A stretch of DNA of 64,000 nt, taken from assembly GCF_023156505.1 (NCBI RefSeq), contig NZ_JALNMJ010000018.1, forward strand, positions 55,009 through 119,008, written 5' to 3'. Source of the DNA: Roseibium sediminicola. Lineage in GTDB: Bacteria; Pseudomonadota; Alphaproteobacteria; Rhizobiales; Stappiaceae. The notes under the pieces were generated by a model. The model ran no database searches. It was not told the origin of the DNA and worked only from the letters and a program-made list of their open reading frames with translations. A program made the translations under genes and the position numbers. This document shows positions 1-9,395 of the stretch, piece by piece (position 1 is the first letter of the stretch; each line of letters begins with the position of its first letter).

Positions 1-48
1 TCTATGGAAATACGCGATCTGGTTTAGCCGGTATTCACCGGCCGACAG

Positions 49-54
49 TATAAT
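49..54 (+). promoter_or_regulatory. Possible -10 element TATAAT
   Basis: A perfect TATAAT lies about 35 bases before the preferred start codon of the first gene. No convincing -35 box is visible 17 bases upstream. Its last bases overlap an in-frame ATG at 53, which argues against that ATG being the translation start. Confidence 0.35.
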
Positions 55-88
55 GGCCAGATCCCGAAAAAGAGTCTGGGGAGTCGGA

Positions 89-1030
89 ATGACCGAAAGC
101 GCCCAAGGTCTTGAGGCGCGGCAACTTTGCTCGCCGGCGAAGTGGTCGTGGTCGCGCATTGTGACGGCCATGTTCGCCGGTGGTCTCGCAATGTGGGTCA
201 ATGCGGCTCCAGGGCAAGACATAGCCCCCCTGCAGAACACCGTTCTGGCAATCGGCAACTGCCCGCCCTGGAACGCGCAATCCGTCGAAGTGTGCAAAAA
301 CAGCGCCGACAAGGTGATGTCCGCCTTGGCGCCTCGACTGGATGCCGGTCCCGACAAACGACATCTTCTGGTCAATGAAGGGGCGAGCGCGGCTGCGCTT
401 AAGCTGAAGGCCACCGAGCTGGCAAATCAGCTGACGCCGCAAGACAGGCTGATCATTTATGCCAATCTGCCGCTCAGCCTCGCAGAAACCGCCGATCCCG
501 ACGATGCCAAGGGCTATGTGCTCGAACTTTGGGCAGAACAGAAACCCGAAACGGCGCTTCAGGCGATCAGCGAAGGCACTTTCATGTCGGCCTCGGCGTT
601 TGCCGCACTCATTCACACCTTCCCCGCCGGTGAAGTCATTCTGGTCCTGGACACCAACAATCCGCATGCGATCGATATCGACCTTTTGGCCAGGCACAAG
701 GTCGATCACAAGGATCGGCCCGAAGCGCTGGTGATTTCCTCCGGGCCCGGGCAAGCGGCCAATTATTCGGCGGACCGGACCATTTCCCTGTTTGCCAAGC
801 ATCTCGCAATCGCCCTGAACGAGACCGACGGCTCGCTTCTGGATGTCGTCGCGGTGGCGGCCGCGGGCACACGCCAGGCGGCGATCCCGATTTGCGCCGA
901 ACTCAAGGGCACTCTGGCACAGGGGGACAGCGAGGCGACCGACTGTGCCCAGGTTCCGGAAATTCATGACCCGGAAGCGCTGCTGGAGCGGACCATGCTG
1001 ATCCCGCATGTGGAATCCAACATGAACTGA
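89..1030 (+). CDS. Exported protein of unknown function, possible degenerate caspase-like fold
   Basis: I prefer the ATG at 89, preceded by GGGAG, over the in-frame ATG at 53 (312 aa). An N-terminal hydrophobic stretch suggests export or membrane anchoring. The rest alternates beta strands and helices in an order like the caspase/metacaspase (peptidase C14) core: TVLAIGN, a helix, RLIIYANLP, GYVLELW, EVILVLDTNN and EALVISSGPG. In active members the third and fifth strands end in the catalytic His (GHG) and Cys (DACHSG). Here those places read YANLP and DTNNPH, so neither residue is present. No family was recognised by direct sequence identity; the fold is inference from pattern. The gene converges on the Amt fusion gene, 32 bp away. 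Confidence 0.6.
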   Translation: MTESAQGLEARQLCSPAKWSWSRIVTAMFAGGLAMWVNAAPGQDIAPLQNTVLAIGNCPPWNAQSVEVCKNSADKVMSALAPRLDAGPDKRHLLVNEGASAAALKLKATELANQLTPQDRLIIYANLPLSLAETADPDDAKGYVLELWAEQKPETALQAISEGTFMSASAFAALIHTFPAGEVILVLDTNNPHAIDIDLLARHKVDHKDRPEALVISSGPGQAANYSADRTISLFAKHLAIALNETDGSLLDVVAVAAAGTRQAAIPICAELKGTLAQGDSEATDCAQVPEIHDPEALLERTMLIPHVESNMN

Positions 1031-1062
1031 GGGACAGGCGGGCGGGCGGCCTTCAAATTCGT

Positions 1063-4000
1063 TCAGCTGGCCAGATTGGTCTGGTTGCTTGCCTCGAACA
1101 CCTGAAGTCCACCGAAATTCTGGTTTTCAAGCGCGGCGGAGACCACCTCGGGGATGGAGCGCGCAAGGCTGTCCGTCGGCATCGGCCGCCCAATCAGATA
1201 GCCCTGGGCTTCATGACAGCCGCGCTGCGCCAGGATGCAGAGCTCATCGGCGTCTTCGACGCCTTCCGCAACAATGCGCATGTCGAGCGCCTTGCCGAGC
1301 CGGACCACGGTCTCGATGATGGCCAGCGACCCGTAATTCCGCTTGGCCTCGGAAACGAAGGACCGGTCTATCTTGATGCAATCGAACGGAAACCGGCTGA
1401 GGTAGCTGAGCGACGAATACCCGACCCCGAAATCGTCAAGCGCGATCCTGACGCCGATTTCCTTCAGCCGGGTGAGGACCGACAGGGCCCGGGCGTCGTC
1501 CTCAATCAGGGTGTTTTCCGTGATTTCCAGTTCGATCCGTCCGGCAGGCACGCCCGAGCGGTCGATTGCCTGTCGCACGTCGTCGACAAAATCCTTGTCG
1601 CGGAACTGCACCGGACTGACATTGATGCTGATATTGGCGTCCAGAATGGTCGATGACGCAATGTCCAGAGCCTGGGCCAGTACATATTTGCCAATGGCGA
1701 TGATCTGGCCGGACGCTTCCGCCACGGGGATGAACTCGCCCGGGCTGACCAGGCCTCTATCGGGATGGTTCCAGCGGATCAGCGCCTCATAGCCGACGAT
1801 TTCCGCTGACGCGAGGCTCATGCGCGGTTGAAAATAGAGATCGAACTGGCCATCCGATAGTGCCGAATTGAGGTCCTTTTCCAACGCGCGGCGCTGACGC
1901 ACCTCGTCGCCCATGCCGGCCTGGAACAGGCAATAGGTGTGGCGTCCCCGGTTCTTGGCATTGTAAAGCGCGATGTCGGCATTGGAGATCAGCTGATCCT
2001 CGTCGTCCTGTCCGCTTACCAGGGCAATGCCGATGCTCGCCCCCGGCTTCAGCACCAGGCCGTTGCCGCAATCCAAAGGCTCGGACAGGGTCTGCACCAG
2101 CCGAAGAGCCATGTCCTCGGCCTGGTTGGCGAACTGGATGCCGTTCTGGATGATCGCGAATTCGTCGCCGCCGAGCCGCGACACCGTATCGCCCGGGCGG
2201 CTGGCCTGACGCAAACGCTCGGCCGTCACCCGGATGACCGTGTCGCCGACCGGATGGCCATGCAGGTCGTTGATGTCCTTGAAGCGGTCGAGGTCGATCA
2301 ACAAAAGCGCCGCGAACCGGCCATGCTGCCGGCAGCGGTCGATGGCCTGTTTCAGTTCGGCATTGAACACCGCGCGGTTGGGCAGGTCGGTCAGCGGATC
2401 GTGCTGCGCCAGATGCAGGATCTGCGCTTCCGCCTTTTTCCGTTCCCTGAGATCGACAAGTGCCGATACCCGGGTCGGAATGCCCCGGTAGGAAATGACG
2501 CGGGTGCGGATTTCGACCGGCACACGCTCGCCCGAACGGCTGATCAGCGTAACCTCGCGCGGTTCCTTTTCCGCCTTGATCAAGTGTTCCTCGAGCGTGC
2601 CGGCCAGTTCATTGTCGACAAATTCATAAAGGCCACGCATTTCAAGCTCTTCGATGCCGTAGCCGATCAGATCCTCAAAGGTCCGGTTGCCATCAAGGAT
2701 ACGGCCGTCGACAGAGATCACGATGGCGTCGAACGTGGCATTTGCGAGCGCGGACAGGCGCTCGGCCTCCTCGCGGGTGCGCTTGGCGTCTGCAGCCCTG
2801 TTGTGGGCCAGCTCCTCGCTCTGCACCGTGTCCATCAGGGCGTTGAACAGCCGTGTCAGGCGTTCCGAGTCATCGCCCTTCGACACATTGAGACGCATGG
2901 ACAGATCCGCCTTGCCGGCGATCAGACGGTCGAGTGCGTCCTCGACATGACCAATGCCGAGCCGTGTGCCGTGCTCGGCCTCGTTGAGGCCAAGATCCTC
3001 GCTGGCCGCGTCGAGGCGCAGAGGCTGGATCCGGTTCAGCACGGCCAGAAGAACCCAGCCGCCTCCGAAACACCAGACGAAGCAGGCCAGGACACCGGAA
3101 AGCTGAACCAGGACCTGCGGCAGGCGCGCACCAAGCGGAAGGTTTTCGACCGGCGCCAGCAGCGCCAGGCCGAGCGTGCCGACAACGCCGGCAAAACCGT
3201 GCACGCTGATGGCTCCAACCGGATCGTCGATCTTCAGTATCCGTTCCAGAAAGACGGCCCCGCCGATCGCCGCCGCACCGCCGAGACCACCAACCGCCAG
3301 CGCGCCCATGGGCGTGAGCACATGACATCCCGCCGTCACCGCGACCAGGCCGCCCAACAGGCCGGAAATCGAATTTTCCGGCAAGATCACCTTGTCCTTG
3401 TAGCGACCGAACACATAACCGACACCCGTGCCCGAGGCCGCGGCCAGAACGGTGTTCGCCAGGATCATCGGCACGTCCCATGACGCCGACAAGGTGGAAC
3501 CGCCGTTGAAGCCAAGCCAGCCGACAAACAGGATCAACGCGCCGGAGGTCGCAAGGACCGAACTGTGCCCCTGAATGCGAAAAGCGCTGCCATCCGAACC
3601 AAACCGGCCCGAACGCGCACCGAGGATGGTGCAGGCAGCAAGCGCGATCCAGGCCCCGGTGCTGTGCACCACCGTTGATCCGGCGAAATCCACGAAACCC
3701 GCATCCGCCAGAAACGCCGTTGCCTCGCCAAACAGCGCCTCGCCCCAGGCCCAATGGGCAACAACCGGGTAGATCAGACCGGCGGTCAGGATGGAGCACC
3801 AGATATAGGCGGTCAGGCGCATGCGCTCAGCCACCGCGCCAGAGATGATGGTGGCGGCCGTGCCGCAGAACATCACCTGGAAAGCAAAAACGGTCAGTCC
3901 CCAGGCATCGAGTTCGGCCAGGCCGAACAGGCGCCAGTCAAAGCCGGCGAACCAGTTACCTCCCGCGCCGAAGGCAAGGGAAAATCCGAAGGTCGCGAAG

Positions 4001-4251
4001 ATCAGGACGGAGACCGCGAGATCGAGCAGGTTTTTCTGGGCGACATTGATGGAGTTCTTCGACCGAACCAGACCGGCCTCCAGCAACATGAAGCCGACCT
4101 GCATCAGCAACACGAGACCGGCCGCAAGCAGGACCCAGACCATGTCGAGGCTCTTTTGCAGTTGCGCCACATCGGCGGCATGAACCGGTTCTGCCGAAAT
4201 CAATCCAGCAACACACAGAACGGTTGCTGCACCAAGCGTCCGCTTGATCAT
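1063..4251 (-). CDS. Ammonium transporter fused to HAMP-PAS-GGDEF-EAL (cyclic-di-GMP transceptor)
   Basis: This 1062-residue protein has a signal-peptide-like start, an Amt/Mep/Rh transporter domain (about 30-415), a HAMP-like helix pair (about 433-480), a PAS domain (about 500-605), GGDEF (about 612-780) and EAL (about 785-1040). The two pore histidines of Amt proteins are kept (H196 in VVHSTG, H351 in SVHGFAG), so the channel may be functional or bind ligand. GGDEF is intact at 694-698. The EAL domain keeps EAL (822-824), an ITEN motif, DDFGVGYSS, KIDRSF and EGVE, so both synthesis and hydrolysis of cyclic-di-GMP are possible. The Amt C-terminal tail, which normally meets GlnK, is still recognisable (LGLNEAEHGTRLG). 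No glnK lies next to it. Likely role: sensing ammonium and adjusting cyclic-di-GMP at the inner membrane. Confidence 0.93.
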   Translation of the reverse strand: MIKRTLGAATVLCVAGLISAEPVHAADVAQLQKSLDMVWVLLAAGLVLLMQVGFMLLEAGLVRSKNSINVAQKNLLDLAVSVLIFATFGFSLAFGAGGNWFAGFDWRLFGLAELDAWGLTVFAFQVMFCGTAATIISGAVAERMRLTAYIWCSILTAGLIYPVVAHWAWGEALFGEATAFLADAGFVDFAGSTVVHSTGAWIALAACTILGARSGRFGSDGSAFRIQGHSSVLATSGALILFVGWLGFNGGSTLSASWDVPMILANTVLAAASGTGVGYVFGRYKDKVILPENSISGLLGGLVAVTAGCHVLTPMGALAVGGLGGAAAIGGAVFLERILKIDDPVGAISVHGFAGVVGTLGLALLAPVENLPLGARLPQVLVQLSGVLACFVWCFGGGWVLLAVLNRIQPLRLDAASEDLGLNEAEHGTRLGIGHVEDALDRLIAGKADLSMRLNVSKGDDSERLTRLFNALMDTVQSEELAHNRAADAKRTREEAERLSALANATFDAIVISVDGRILDGNRTFEDLIGYGIEELEMRGLYEFVDNELAGTLEEHLIKAEKEPREVTLISRSGERVPVEIRTRVISYRGIPTRVSALVDLRERKKAEAQILHLAQHDPLTDLPNRAVFNAELKQAIDRCRQHGRFAALLLIDLDRFKDINDLHGHPVGDTVIRVTAERLRQASRPGDTVSRLGGDEFAIIQNGIQFANQAEDMALRLVQTLSEPLDCGNGLVLKPGASIGIALVSGQDDEDQLISNADIALYNAKNRGRHTYCLFQAGMGDEVRQRRALEKDLNSALSDGQFDLYFQPRMSLASAEIVGYEALIRWNHPDRGLVSPGEFIPVAEASGQIIAIGKYVLAQALDIASSTILDANISINVSPVQFRDKDFVDDVRQAIDRSGVPAGRIELEITENTLIEDDARALSVLTRLKEIGVRIALDDFGVGYSSLSYLSRFPFDCIKIDRSFVSEAKRNYGSLAIIETVVRLGKALDMRIVAEGVEDADELCILAQRGCHEAQGYLIGRPMPTDSLARSIPEVVSAALENQNFGGLQVFEASNQTNLAS

Positions 4252-4576
4252 GGATCTGCCTCATCTTTCGAAAACAGAGCCATGATTTCGCTGAACTTCT
4301 TAATTCTTACTTGCTAAATATGCCAGTGCTTTTACTAAAGACAGGCTGCACAATTCTTCGGCACGCACCTCGAAAACCTACCAATTGGTACTGTAAATTC
4401 AAGGCGTTGAATTTGCAGCTTTAATTTCAACACCCAAATTTATTTAACTCACTCCGTGCCACGGTTACCCTGGCGGAGGCTGCTCACAATTCGTGCATTG
4501 TTTACCGGCCTGAACGGCTCGAATTGGCCCGCTAATGCGCCTTCTGCAGGCGGAAACCGCTCAAAACGACAATTGC
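4252..4576. promoter_or_regulatory. AT-rich promoter region of the Amt fusion, with a 12-bp palindrome
   Basis: About 325 bases without a gene lie between the start of the Amt fusion and the end of the YdjM-type gene. The stretch is AT-rich. It contains a perfect 12-bp palindrome, TACCAATTGGTA, at 4379-4390, about 130 bases upstream of the Amt start codon. No sigma-54 promoter of the GG-N10-GC type was found on the minus strand. Confidence 0.4.
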
Positions 4577-5671
4577 TTAGCCGGAAACACGCTGCAGCTG
4601 GGTACAGCCTGCGATCCTGATCGTTTCTGTGTCCCGCGAGAGCCCGGCTTCCGCGGCGCGTTGACCTGCCTTGCCCTGCAATCTTGTCAGCAACCAGTCG
4701 AGATCCCCCTCTTCCACCCGCGCCAGATCCGCGAACCGCTCCGGGCCGACAGGCCTGATACCTGCTTCCTCCTGTTCAGCGATCACGAACCGGAAGGCGT
4801 AGCCGGGCGTCAGCCCCATGCGCAGATCGGACATGACAACCTCGTCCCCCACAAGGTCCGCCCGATAGTAGCCACGGCTGAACCAGTCGAGTTTCTGAAA
4901 CGCTGGCGTCTCCTCCAGACAGGCGATAAGTTCAGGATTACGTGGATGGGTGTAGATCTCGGCTGGTCCTTCCCCGTCCAGAAGCGACAGATAGAGATTG
5001 TCATAGCTGTCTTCGCGCAGGCCGATCACCTTCCAGAACAGGATGTTGAACGGCGTCGCGATGGCGTAGATCCGATCCGGCGCGCCGCCGTTTTCCTGAA
5101 AGAGTTCCAGCGCGTGCGTCTCCACATGGCGCTGAATGAGCGCGCTCAACCCGAGATACCCGGTCGAGACAATCAGCGCTGCGGCAAGCCCGTTTCGAAG
5201 GCGGGTCGTCCAGGTTTTCCTGCACAGCGCCCAGATCACCACCGCCAGCAGCGGCAACGTATAGAGCGGATCGATGATGAAGACGGACCCAACCCCAACC
5301 GGATCGGGGTACAGCGGCCAGAGAATCCTGGTGCCGTAAACCGTCATCGCGTCGATTGCAGCGTGGGTGGACAGGCACAGAAACACGGCCGCCCAGACCC
5401 GCCAACGGTGCTCTCGAAGCCCCTTGAACAACCGCACAAGCCCTTCACCCAGAATTGGGGTCGCGAGTGCGTGCACCAGCACCGAATGGGTCCAGCCGCG
5501 ATGGTAGACGAAACTGTCGACCGGATCGTCGAACGGAATGAAGACATCCAGATCCGGCATGGTGCCGAGCGCGCCGCCGATCAGGGCGGCCTTGCGGGGA
5601 CCGATCTTGTTGCCAAGGAGCGCGGTGGAGACGGCGGCGCCGAGAACGAATTGCGTGAGGGAATCCATCAA
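4577..5671 (-). CDS. YdjM-type membrane-bound metal-dependent hydrolase (DUF457 family)
   Basis: This 364-residue protein has the conserved N-terminal block of the YdjM/DUF457 family: an MPDLDVF acid motif near residue 40, HRGWTHSVL near 57-65, and HAAIDAMTVYG around 103. These His/Asp residues are the presumed metal ligands. Several hydrophobic segments in the first 200 residues make it an inner-membrane protein; the second half is more polar. Two adjacent ATGs could start it; a purine-rich AAGGGTC lies just upstream on its strand. Its biochemical role in this family is not established. It is transcribed in the same direction as ilvD, whose terminator lies between them, so it probably has its own promoter. 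Confidence 0.8.
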   Translation of the reverse strand: MMDSLTQFVLGAAVSTALLGNKIGPRKAALIGGALGTMPDLDVFIPFDDPVDSFVYHRGWTHSVLVHALATPILGEGLVRLFKGLREHRWRVWAAVFLCLSTHAAIDAMTVYGTRILWPLYPDPVGVGSVFIIDPLYTLPLLAVVIWALCRKTWTTRLRNGLAAALIVSTGYLGLSALIQRHVETHALELFQENGGAPDRIYAIATPFNILFWKVIGLREDSYDNLYLSLLDGEGPAEIYTHPRNPELIACLEETPAFQKLDWFSRGYYRADLVGDEVVMSDLRMGLTPGYAFRFVIAEQEEAGIRPVGPERFADLARVEEGDLDWLLTRLQGKAGQRAAEAGLSRDTETIRIAGCTQLQRVSG

Positions 5672-5743
5672 AGACCCTTGGGCAGGAGAAATTGTTTGCC
5701 GGGTATGTGAAACAAGAACCCCTGCTTGGCAATTCTTGAAACT

Positions 5744-5772
5744 GAAAAAGGCGGACCTAAGGCCCGCCTTTT
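5744..5772 (-). terminator. Rho-independent terminator after ilvD
   Basis: Read on the minus strand, GGCGGGCC-TTA-GGTCCGCC forms an 8-bp stem with one G-U pair, followed by TTTTT. It starts about 28 bases past the ilvD stop. The plus strand also ends in TTTT, so it could act in both directions. Confidence 0.85.
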
Positions 5773-5799
5773 CTTGCAGAGAAAGTTGCGTTTTGCCGA

Positions 5800-7644
5800 T
5801 CAGTCGACTTCGCGGACAGCTCCCTTGGACGCGCTGGTGGTCATCTTGGCATAGGCTCTGAGTGCCTTGGAGACCTTGCGCTTGCGCTGCTCGAGCGGCT
5901 TCCAGGCTGCTTCGCCCTTGGCCTCCATGGCCGCGCGGCGCGTTGCCAGTTCCTCGTCCGACAGATCGACTTTCAGCACCCGGTTCGGAATGTCGATCAC
6001 GATGATATCGCCTTCCTCCACCAGGCCGACGGCGCCGCCCTCGGCGGCTTCCGGCGAGATATGGCCGATGGAAAGGCCCGAGGAACCGCCGGAGAAACGG
6101 CCGTCGGTGACCAGTGCACAGGCCTTGCCGAGACCCTTCGATTTCAGATAGCTGGTCGGATAGAGCATTTCCTGCATGCCCGGACCGCCGCGCGGACCTT
6201 CATAGCGGATCAGCACGACGTCGCCTTCCTTGACCTTTCCGGTCAGGATCGCGGAGACCGCGCTGTCCTGGCTCTCGAAGATCCGGGCCGGGCCGGAGAA
6301 TGTCAGGATGCTTTCATCAACCCCGGCGGTTTTGACCACGCAGCCGTCCTCGGCGATGTTGCCGTAAAGAACCGCGAGGCCACCGTCCTTGCTGTAGGCG
6401 TGGTCCAGTTCGCGGATGACGCCGGACTTGCGGTCGAGATCGAGATCGTCCCAGCGGCGTTCCTGGCTGAAGGCGACCTGGGTCGGAACCCCGCCCGGAG
6501 CCGCCATGAAGAACTTGTGCACGCTTTCGGAATTGGTCTGGCGGATGTCCCAGCGTGCCAGCGCTTCCTTCATGGTGGCGGAATGCACGGTCGGCACATC
6601 CGAATGCAGCAGGCCGGCCCGGTCGAGTTCACCGAGAATGCCCATGATGCCGCCGGCGCGGTGCACGTCTTCCATGTGGATGTTTTCAACCGCCGGCGCG
6701 ACCTTGCACAGAACCGGAACGCTCTTGGAGAGACGGTCGATGTCATCGATTGTGAAGCCGATCTCACCTTCGTGGGAGGCCGCCAGAAGGTGCAGGATCG
6801 TGTTGGTCGAGCCGCCCATGGATATGTCCAGGCTCATGGCGTTCTCGAACGCCTTGAAGCTGGCGATGTTGCGCGGCAGGACGCTCTCGTCATCCTGCTC
6901 ATAGTAGCGCTTGGCGAGGTCGACGATAAGGTGACCGGCCTCGACGAACAGGCGTTCGCGGTCCGCATGGGTTGCCAGGGTCGAGCCGTTGCCCGGCAGC
7001 GACAGGCCGAGCGCTTCCGTCAGGCAGTTCATGGAATTGGCCGTGAACATGCCCGAGCACGAGCCGCAGGTCGGACACGCATTCTGCTCCAAGGCAAGCA
7101 CGTCTGCGTCGGACATGCGGTCGTCGGCAGCGGCAACCATGGCGTCGACAAGATCGACGGCCTTTTCGACGCCGTTTTCCAAAACCACCTTGCCGGCTTC
7201 CATCGGACCGCCGGAGACGAAGACTACGGGAATGTTCAGCCGCATGGCCGCGTTCAGCATGCCCGGGGTGATCTTGTCGCAGTTGGAAATGCAGACGATC
7301 GCATCGGCGCAGTGACCATTGACCATGTATTCGACCGCGTCGGAAATGACCTCGCGCGAGGGCAGCGAATAGAGCATGCCGTCATGCCCCATGGCGATGC
7401 CGTCGTCGACCGCGATGGTGTTGAATTCCTTGGCGACGCCACCGGCCTTTTCCACTTCGCGGGCGACCAGCTGGCCAAGGTCTTTCAGGTGCACATGGCC
7501 GGGTACGAACTGGGTGAAGGAGTTGGCAATCGCGATGATCGGCTTGCCGAAATCATTGTCCTTCATGCCGGTCGCGCGCCACAGGCCACGCGCGCCTGCC
7601 ATGTTGCGTCCATGGGTCGACGTTCTGGAACGATACGGGGGCAT
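5800..7644 (-). CDS. ilvD: Dihydroxy-acid dehydratase
   Basis: IlvD dehydrates 2,3-dihydroxy-isovalerate and 2,3-dihydroxy-3-methylvalerate to the 2-keto acids that give valine and isoleucine; it is cytoplasmic and needs an Fe-S cluster and Mg. The open frame extends further upstream, but the ATG at 7644 follows GGGAGAGA and gives 614 aa, the usual length (E. coli 616), starting [10 protein letters not shown] as in close relatives. Family motifs are present: [30 protein letters not shown] with the cluster cysteines, and near the C-terminus [14 protein letters not shown] with the catalytic serine region. It stands alone, with a strong terminator after it and an AraC-type gene upstream on the same strand. 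Confidence 0.97.
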   Translation of the reverse strand: MPPYRSRTSTHGRNMAGARGLWRATGMKDNDFGKPIIAIANSFTQFVPGHVHLKDLGQLVAREVEKAGGVAKEFNTIAVDDGIAMGHDGMLYSLPSREVISDAVEYMVNGHCADAIVCISNCDKITPGMLNAAMRLNIPVVFVSGGPMEAGKVVLENGVEKAVDLVDAMVAAADDRMSDADVLALEQNACPTCGSCSGMFTANSMNCLTEALGLSLPGNGSTLATHADRERLFVEAGHLIVDLAKRYYEQDDESVLPRNIASFKAFENAMSLDISMGGSTNTILHLLAASHEGEIGFTIDDIDRLSKSVPVLCKVAPAVENIHMEDVHRAGGIMGILGELDRAGLLHSDVPTVHSATMKEALARWDIRQTNSESVHKFFMAAPGGVPTQVAFSQERRWDDLDLDRKSGVIRELDHAYSKDGGLAVLYGNIAEDGCVVKTAGVDESILTFSGPARIFESQDSAVSAILTGKVKEGDVVLIRYEGPRGGPGMQEMLYPTSYLKSKGLGKACALVTDGRFSGGSSGLSIGHISPEAAEGGAVGLVEEGDIIVIDIPNRVLKVDLSDEELATRRAAMEAKGEAAWKPLEQRKRKVSKALRAYAKMTTSASKGAVREVD

Positions 7645-7804
7645 TGTTTCTCTCCCTCTGCGGGCCGATTGCGCGTGTCCCAGCCTGACAGCATCGGCTG
7701 AAACCCGGAATCTAGGGCCCAAATCTGTCTCTGACACAGGGTTTGACAGGTTTTCCGACGGAGTGAAAGGGCGGATTGGCAAAAAAGTGTACGCTCCGGT
7801 ACGG

Positions 7805-8776
7805 TTATCCGCGCCGCACGGATCCGGGCGTCCGGCCCGTGAGCTTTTTGAAGGCCCGGGAGAAGGCAGCTTCCGATTCATACCCCGCCCGCGCGGCGAT
7901 CTCGGCCAGGGACAGTTCTCCCTGCCGCAGGTCGGCGCGTGCCAGCTGCATCCGCCAATGGCTGACATATTCCATGGTGCCCTCGCCCGTCAGGCTCTTG
8001 AAACGGGCAGCAAAGGCGGAGCGCGACATGCCCGCGGCGGAAGCGAGACCGGCGACGGTCCATCCGGTTTCAGGAGATTGGTGAAAAGCTTGCAGGGCGC
8101 GGCCGATCTTGGGATCGCGCAAGGCAGCCAGCCAGCCGGTTGCCAGATTATCGGCATTTTCGAGCCAGCCACGAATGGCCTGCACCACAAGGATGTCGGT
8201 CAGGCGGGTCAGGACCGTCTCGCCGCCCGGCCTCGGATTGCGCGCTTCCTCGGCCAGATAGGTGAGCGTGGTCTTGACCCAAGCCCCGGCCCGGGGTTCG
8301 TAACTGTCCAGAAAGATTGCCCTTGGCAACAGGCTGACCAGCCGGTCCGCCGCCGCGTGGTCCACTTTCAGAACCCCGCAGGTCATACGGGTGACCGCGC
8401 CGCCACCGCCGTGCACCATGGTCTCGAATTGCGGGCTGTGACGGGTTGCTGGAATGTTAAACAGCGGTGTCAGCGAACTGCCCGGCTTGTCTCTTATGTC
8501 AACGGGACGGCCGTGCGGCAGCAGCACAAGCTGCCCCGCCGACAACGGCAGGTCTTTACCGTCTTCGAATTCGACAAGGCAAGCTCCCTCGGTGACGGCA
8601 ATCAGAACAAGTTGCCTGTCGAGGTCCGGAACCGCGATGCCCCAGGGAGCCGACAGTTCCGGCACGCAATAGAATGTGCCGGTGAGTTGCAGAAGATGCA
8701 GCACATCGCCAAGGGGATCCCTCCTCGCGGCAAGATCCTCAGCTGATGCGGTAGAAGGCAGCGGCGCGTGTGACAA
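7805..8776 (-). CDS. AraC-family transcriptional regulator with N-terminal cupin domain
   Basis: The 323-residue frame has a cupin_6/AraC_binding-type N-terminal half ([28 protein letters not shown]) and a C-terminal double helix-turn-helix (about 222-320), with [21 protein letters not shown] and [22 protein letters not shown]. The listed start is TTG and has only a weak ribosome site. A start a few codons inside, nearer DPLGDVL, is equally possible, so the N-terminus is uncertain. The gene is divergent from the DUF4345 membrane protein, with about 120 bp between them, so that gene is the obvious regulatory target. Relatives of this subfamily often control neighbouring membrane or redox genes, but the ligand is unknown. 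Confidence 0.88.
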   Translation of the reverse strand: MSHAPLPSTASAEDLAARRDPLGDVLHLLQLTGTFYCVPELSAPWGIAVPDLDRQLVLIAVTEGACLVEFEDGKDLPLSAGQLVLLPHGRPVDIRDKPGSSLTPLFNIPATRHSPQFETMVHGGGGAVTRMTCGVLKVDHAAADRLVSLLPRAIFLDSYEPRAGAWVKTTLTYLAEEARNPRPGGETVLTRLTDILVVQAIRGWLENADNLATGWLAALRDPKIGRALQAFHQSPETGWTVAGLASAAGMSRSAFAARFKSLTGEGTMEYVSHWRMQLARADLRQGELSLAEIAARAGYESEAAFSRAFKKLTGRTPGSVRRG

Positions 8777-8897
8777 GAAAGATTACCCGGAGAGCCCGTT
8801 TGGACGATCTGCAATAAAACTAGCACATCCAGGCATGGATCATCCAGACCCGTTCGATCATCTTGGGGTCAGTGCCCCGCAAATCTGGAGTTCCCCC

Positions 8898-9302
8898 ATG
8901 CGCACCCTTCCCAGGAAAGTCGCCTTGGGCCTGACGGCCCTCACCTCTTTTGTCATTGGCAGCCTGCTTGTTTTCGCCCCCGGCGTCCTTTTCGGCCTGA
9001 ACGGGATCGTCCTCGATCCGTCGGCCGCAATGATGAGCGAGATCCGTTCCCCCGGGGTGCTGATCCTGCACGTCGGGGTCGTCGCCACTGCGGGACTAAT
9101 GAACCAGGGTTTCGATCGTCCGGCCCTGCTGGTTTCAGCAGGGTTGCTGCTGGCCTATGGCGTTGGACGCCTGATCAGCTTGCCGCTTGACGGAATGCCG
9201 CCCATGTCGCTGCAAGTGGCGGCGGCCGTGGAGCTCAGTCTCGGGGCTTGGTGCGCAATGCTTGCGCTGCCTCGGAGCGAACGGCAAGCAGCGTCGGCAT
9301 AA
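8898..9302 (+). CDS. DUF4345-like four-helix membrane protein
   Basis: The ATG at 8898 follows GGAG (8887-8890) and gives 134 residues. The open frame begins earlier at 8676, but that part overlaps the AraC gene and has no protein-like character. The protein is almost entirely hydrophobic with about four membrane segments (near 8-28, 45-65, 72-90 and 100-120) and resembles the DUF4345 family of small inner-membrane proteins of unknown function. It is divergent from the AraC-type regulator, which suggests control by that regulator. Confidence 0.75.
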   Translation: MRTLPRKVALGLTALTSFVIGSLLVFAPGVLFGLNGIVLDPSAAMMSEIRSPGVLILHVGVVATAGLMNQGFDRPALLVSAGLLLAYGVGRLISLPLDGMPPMSLQVAAAVELSLGAWCAMLALPRSERQAASA

Positions 9303-9304
9303 AA

Positions 9305-9338
9305 AGAAAGCCGGTGCGGGCAAAGCCACGCACCGGCT
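9305..9338 (-). terminator. Terminator of nemA (shared convergent end)
   Basis: A perfect 10-bp stem (AGCCGGTGCG at 9309-9318 with CGCACCGGCT at 9329-9338) is followed, on the minus strand, by TTCTTTTT. It lies between the convergent DUF4345 and nemA genes and fits best as the terminator of nemA. Confidence 0.8.
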
Positions 9339-9395
9339 GTCCTTCAGACTGCCCCAGAAGGGGGTGGATGTCGGGCAGCCTGAAACTCCTGTCTG

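Noticed and set aside
35..1009. 324-aa minus-strand frame opposite the first gene
   Set aside because: Composition is arginine/glycine-rich without strand-helix pattern, and it has no ribosome site; the plus-strand gene has a signal peptide and a good start.
1939..3483. 514-aa open frame on the plus strand
   Set aside because: It lies fully antisense to the Amt-GGDEF-EAL gene, has no domain-like sequence and is the expected shadow of a GC-rich gene. The same applies to long antisense frames at 32758-35250, 52772-55414 and 59758-61704.
4252..4576. Sigma-54 promoter for the Amt fusion (nitrogen control)
   Set aside because: Neither strand shows the TGGCAC-N5-TTGC spacing in this region; CCGTGCCAC at about 4455 lacks the partner element.
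9305..9338. Riboswitch or attenuator for the DUF4345 gene
   Set aside because: The hairpin lies after both stop codons in a convergent gap and has a T-run in the minus-strand direction, which fits the nemA terminator.
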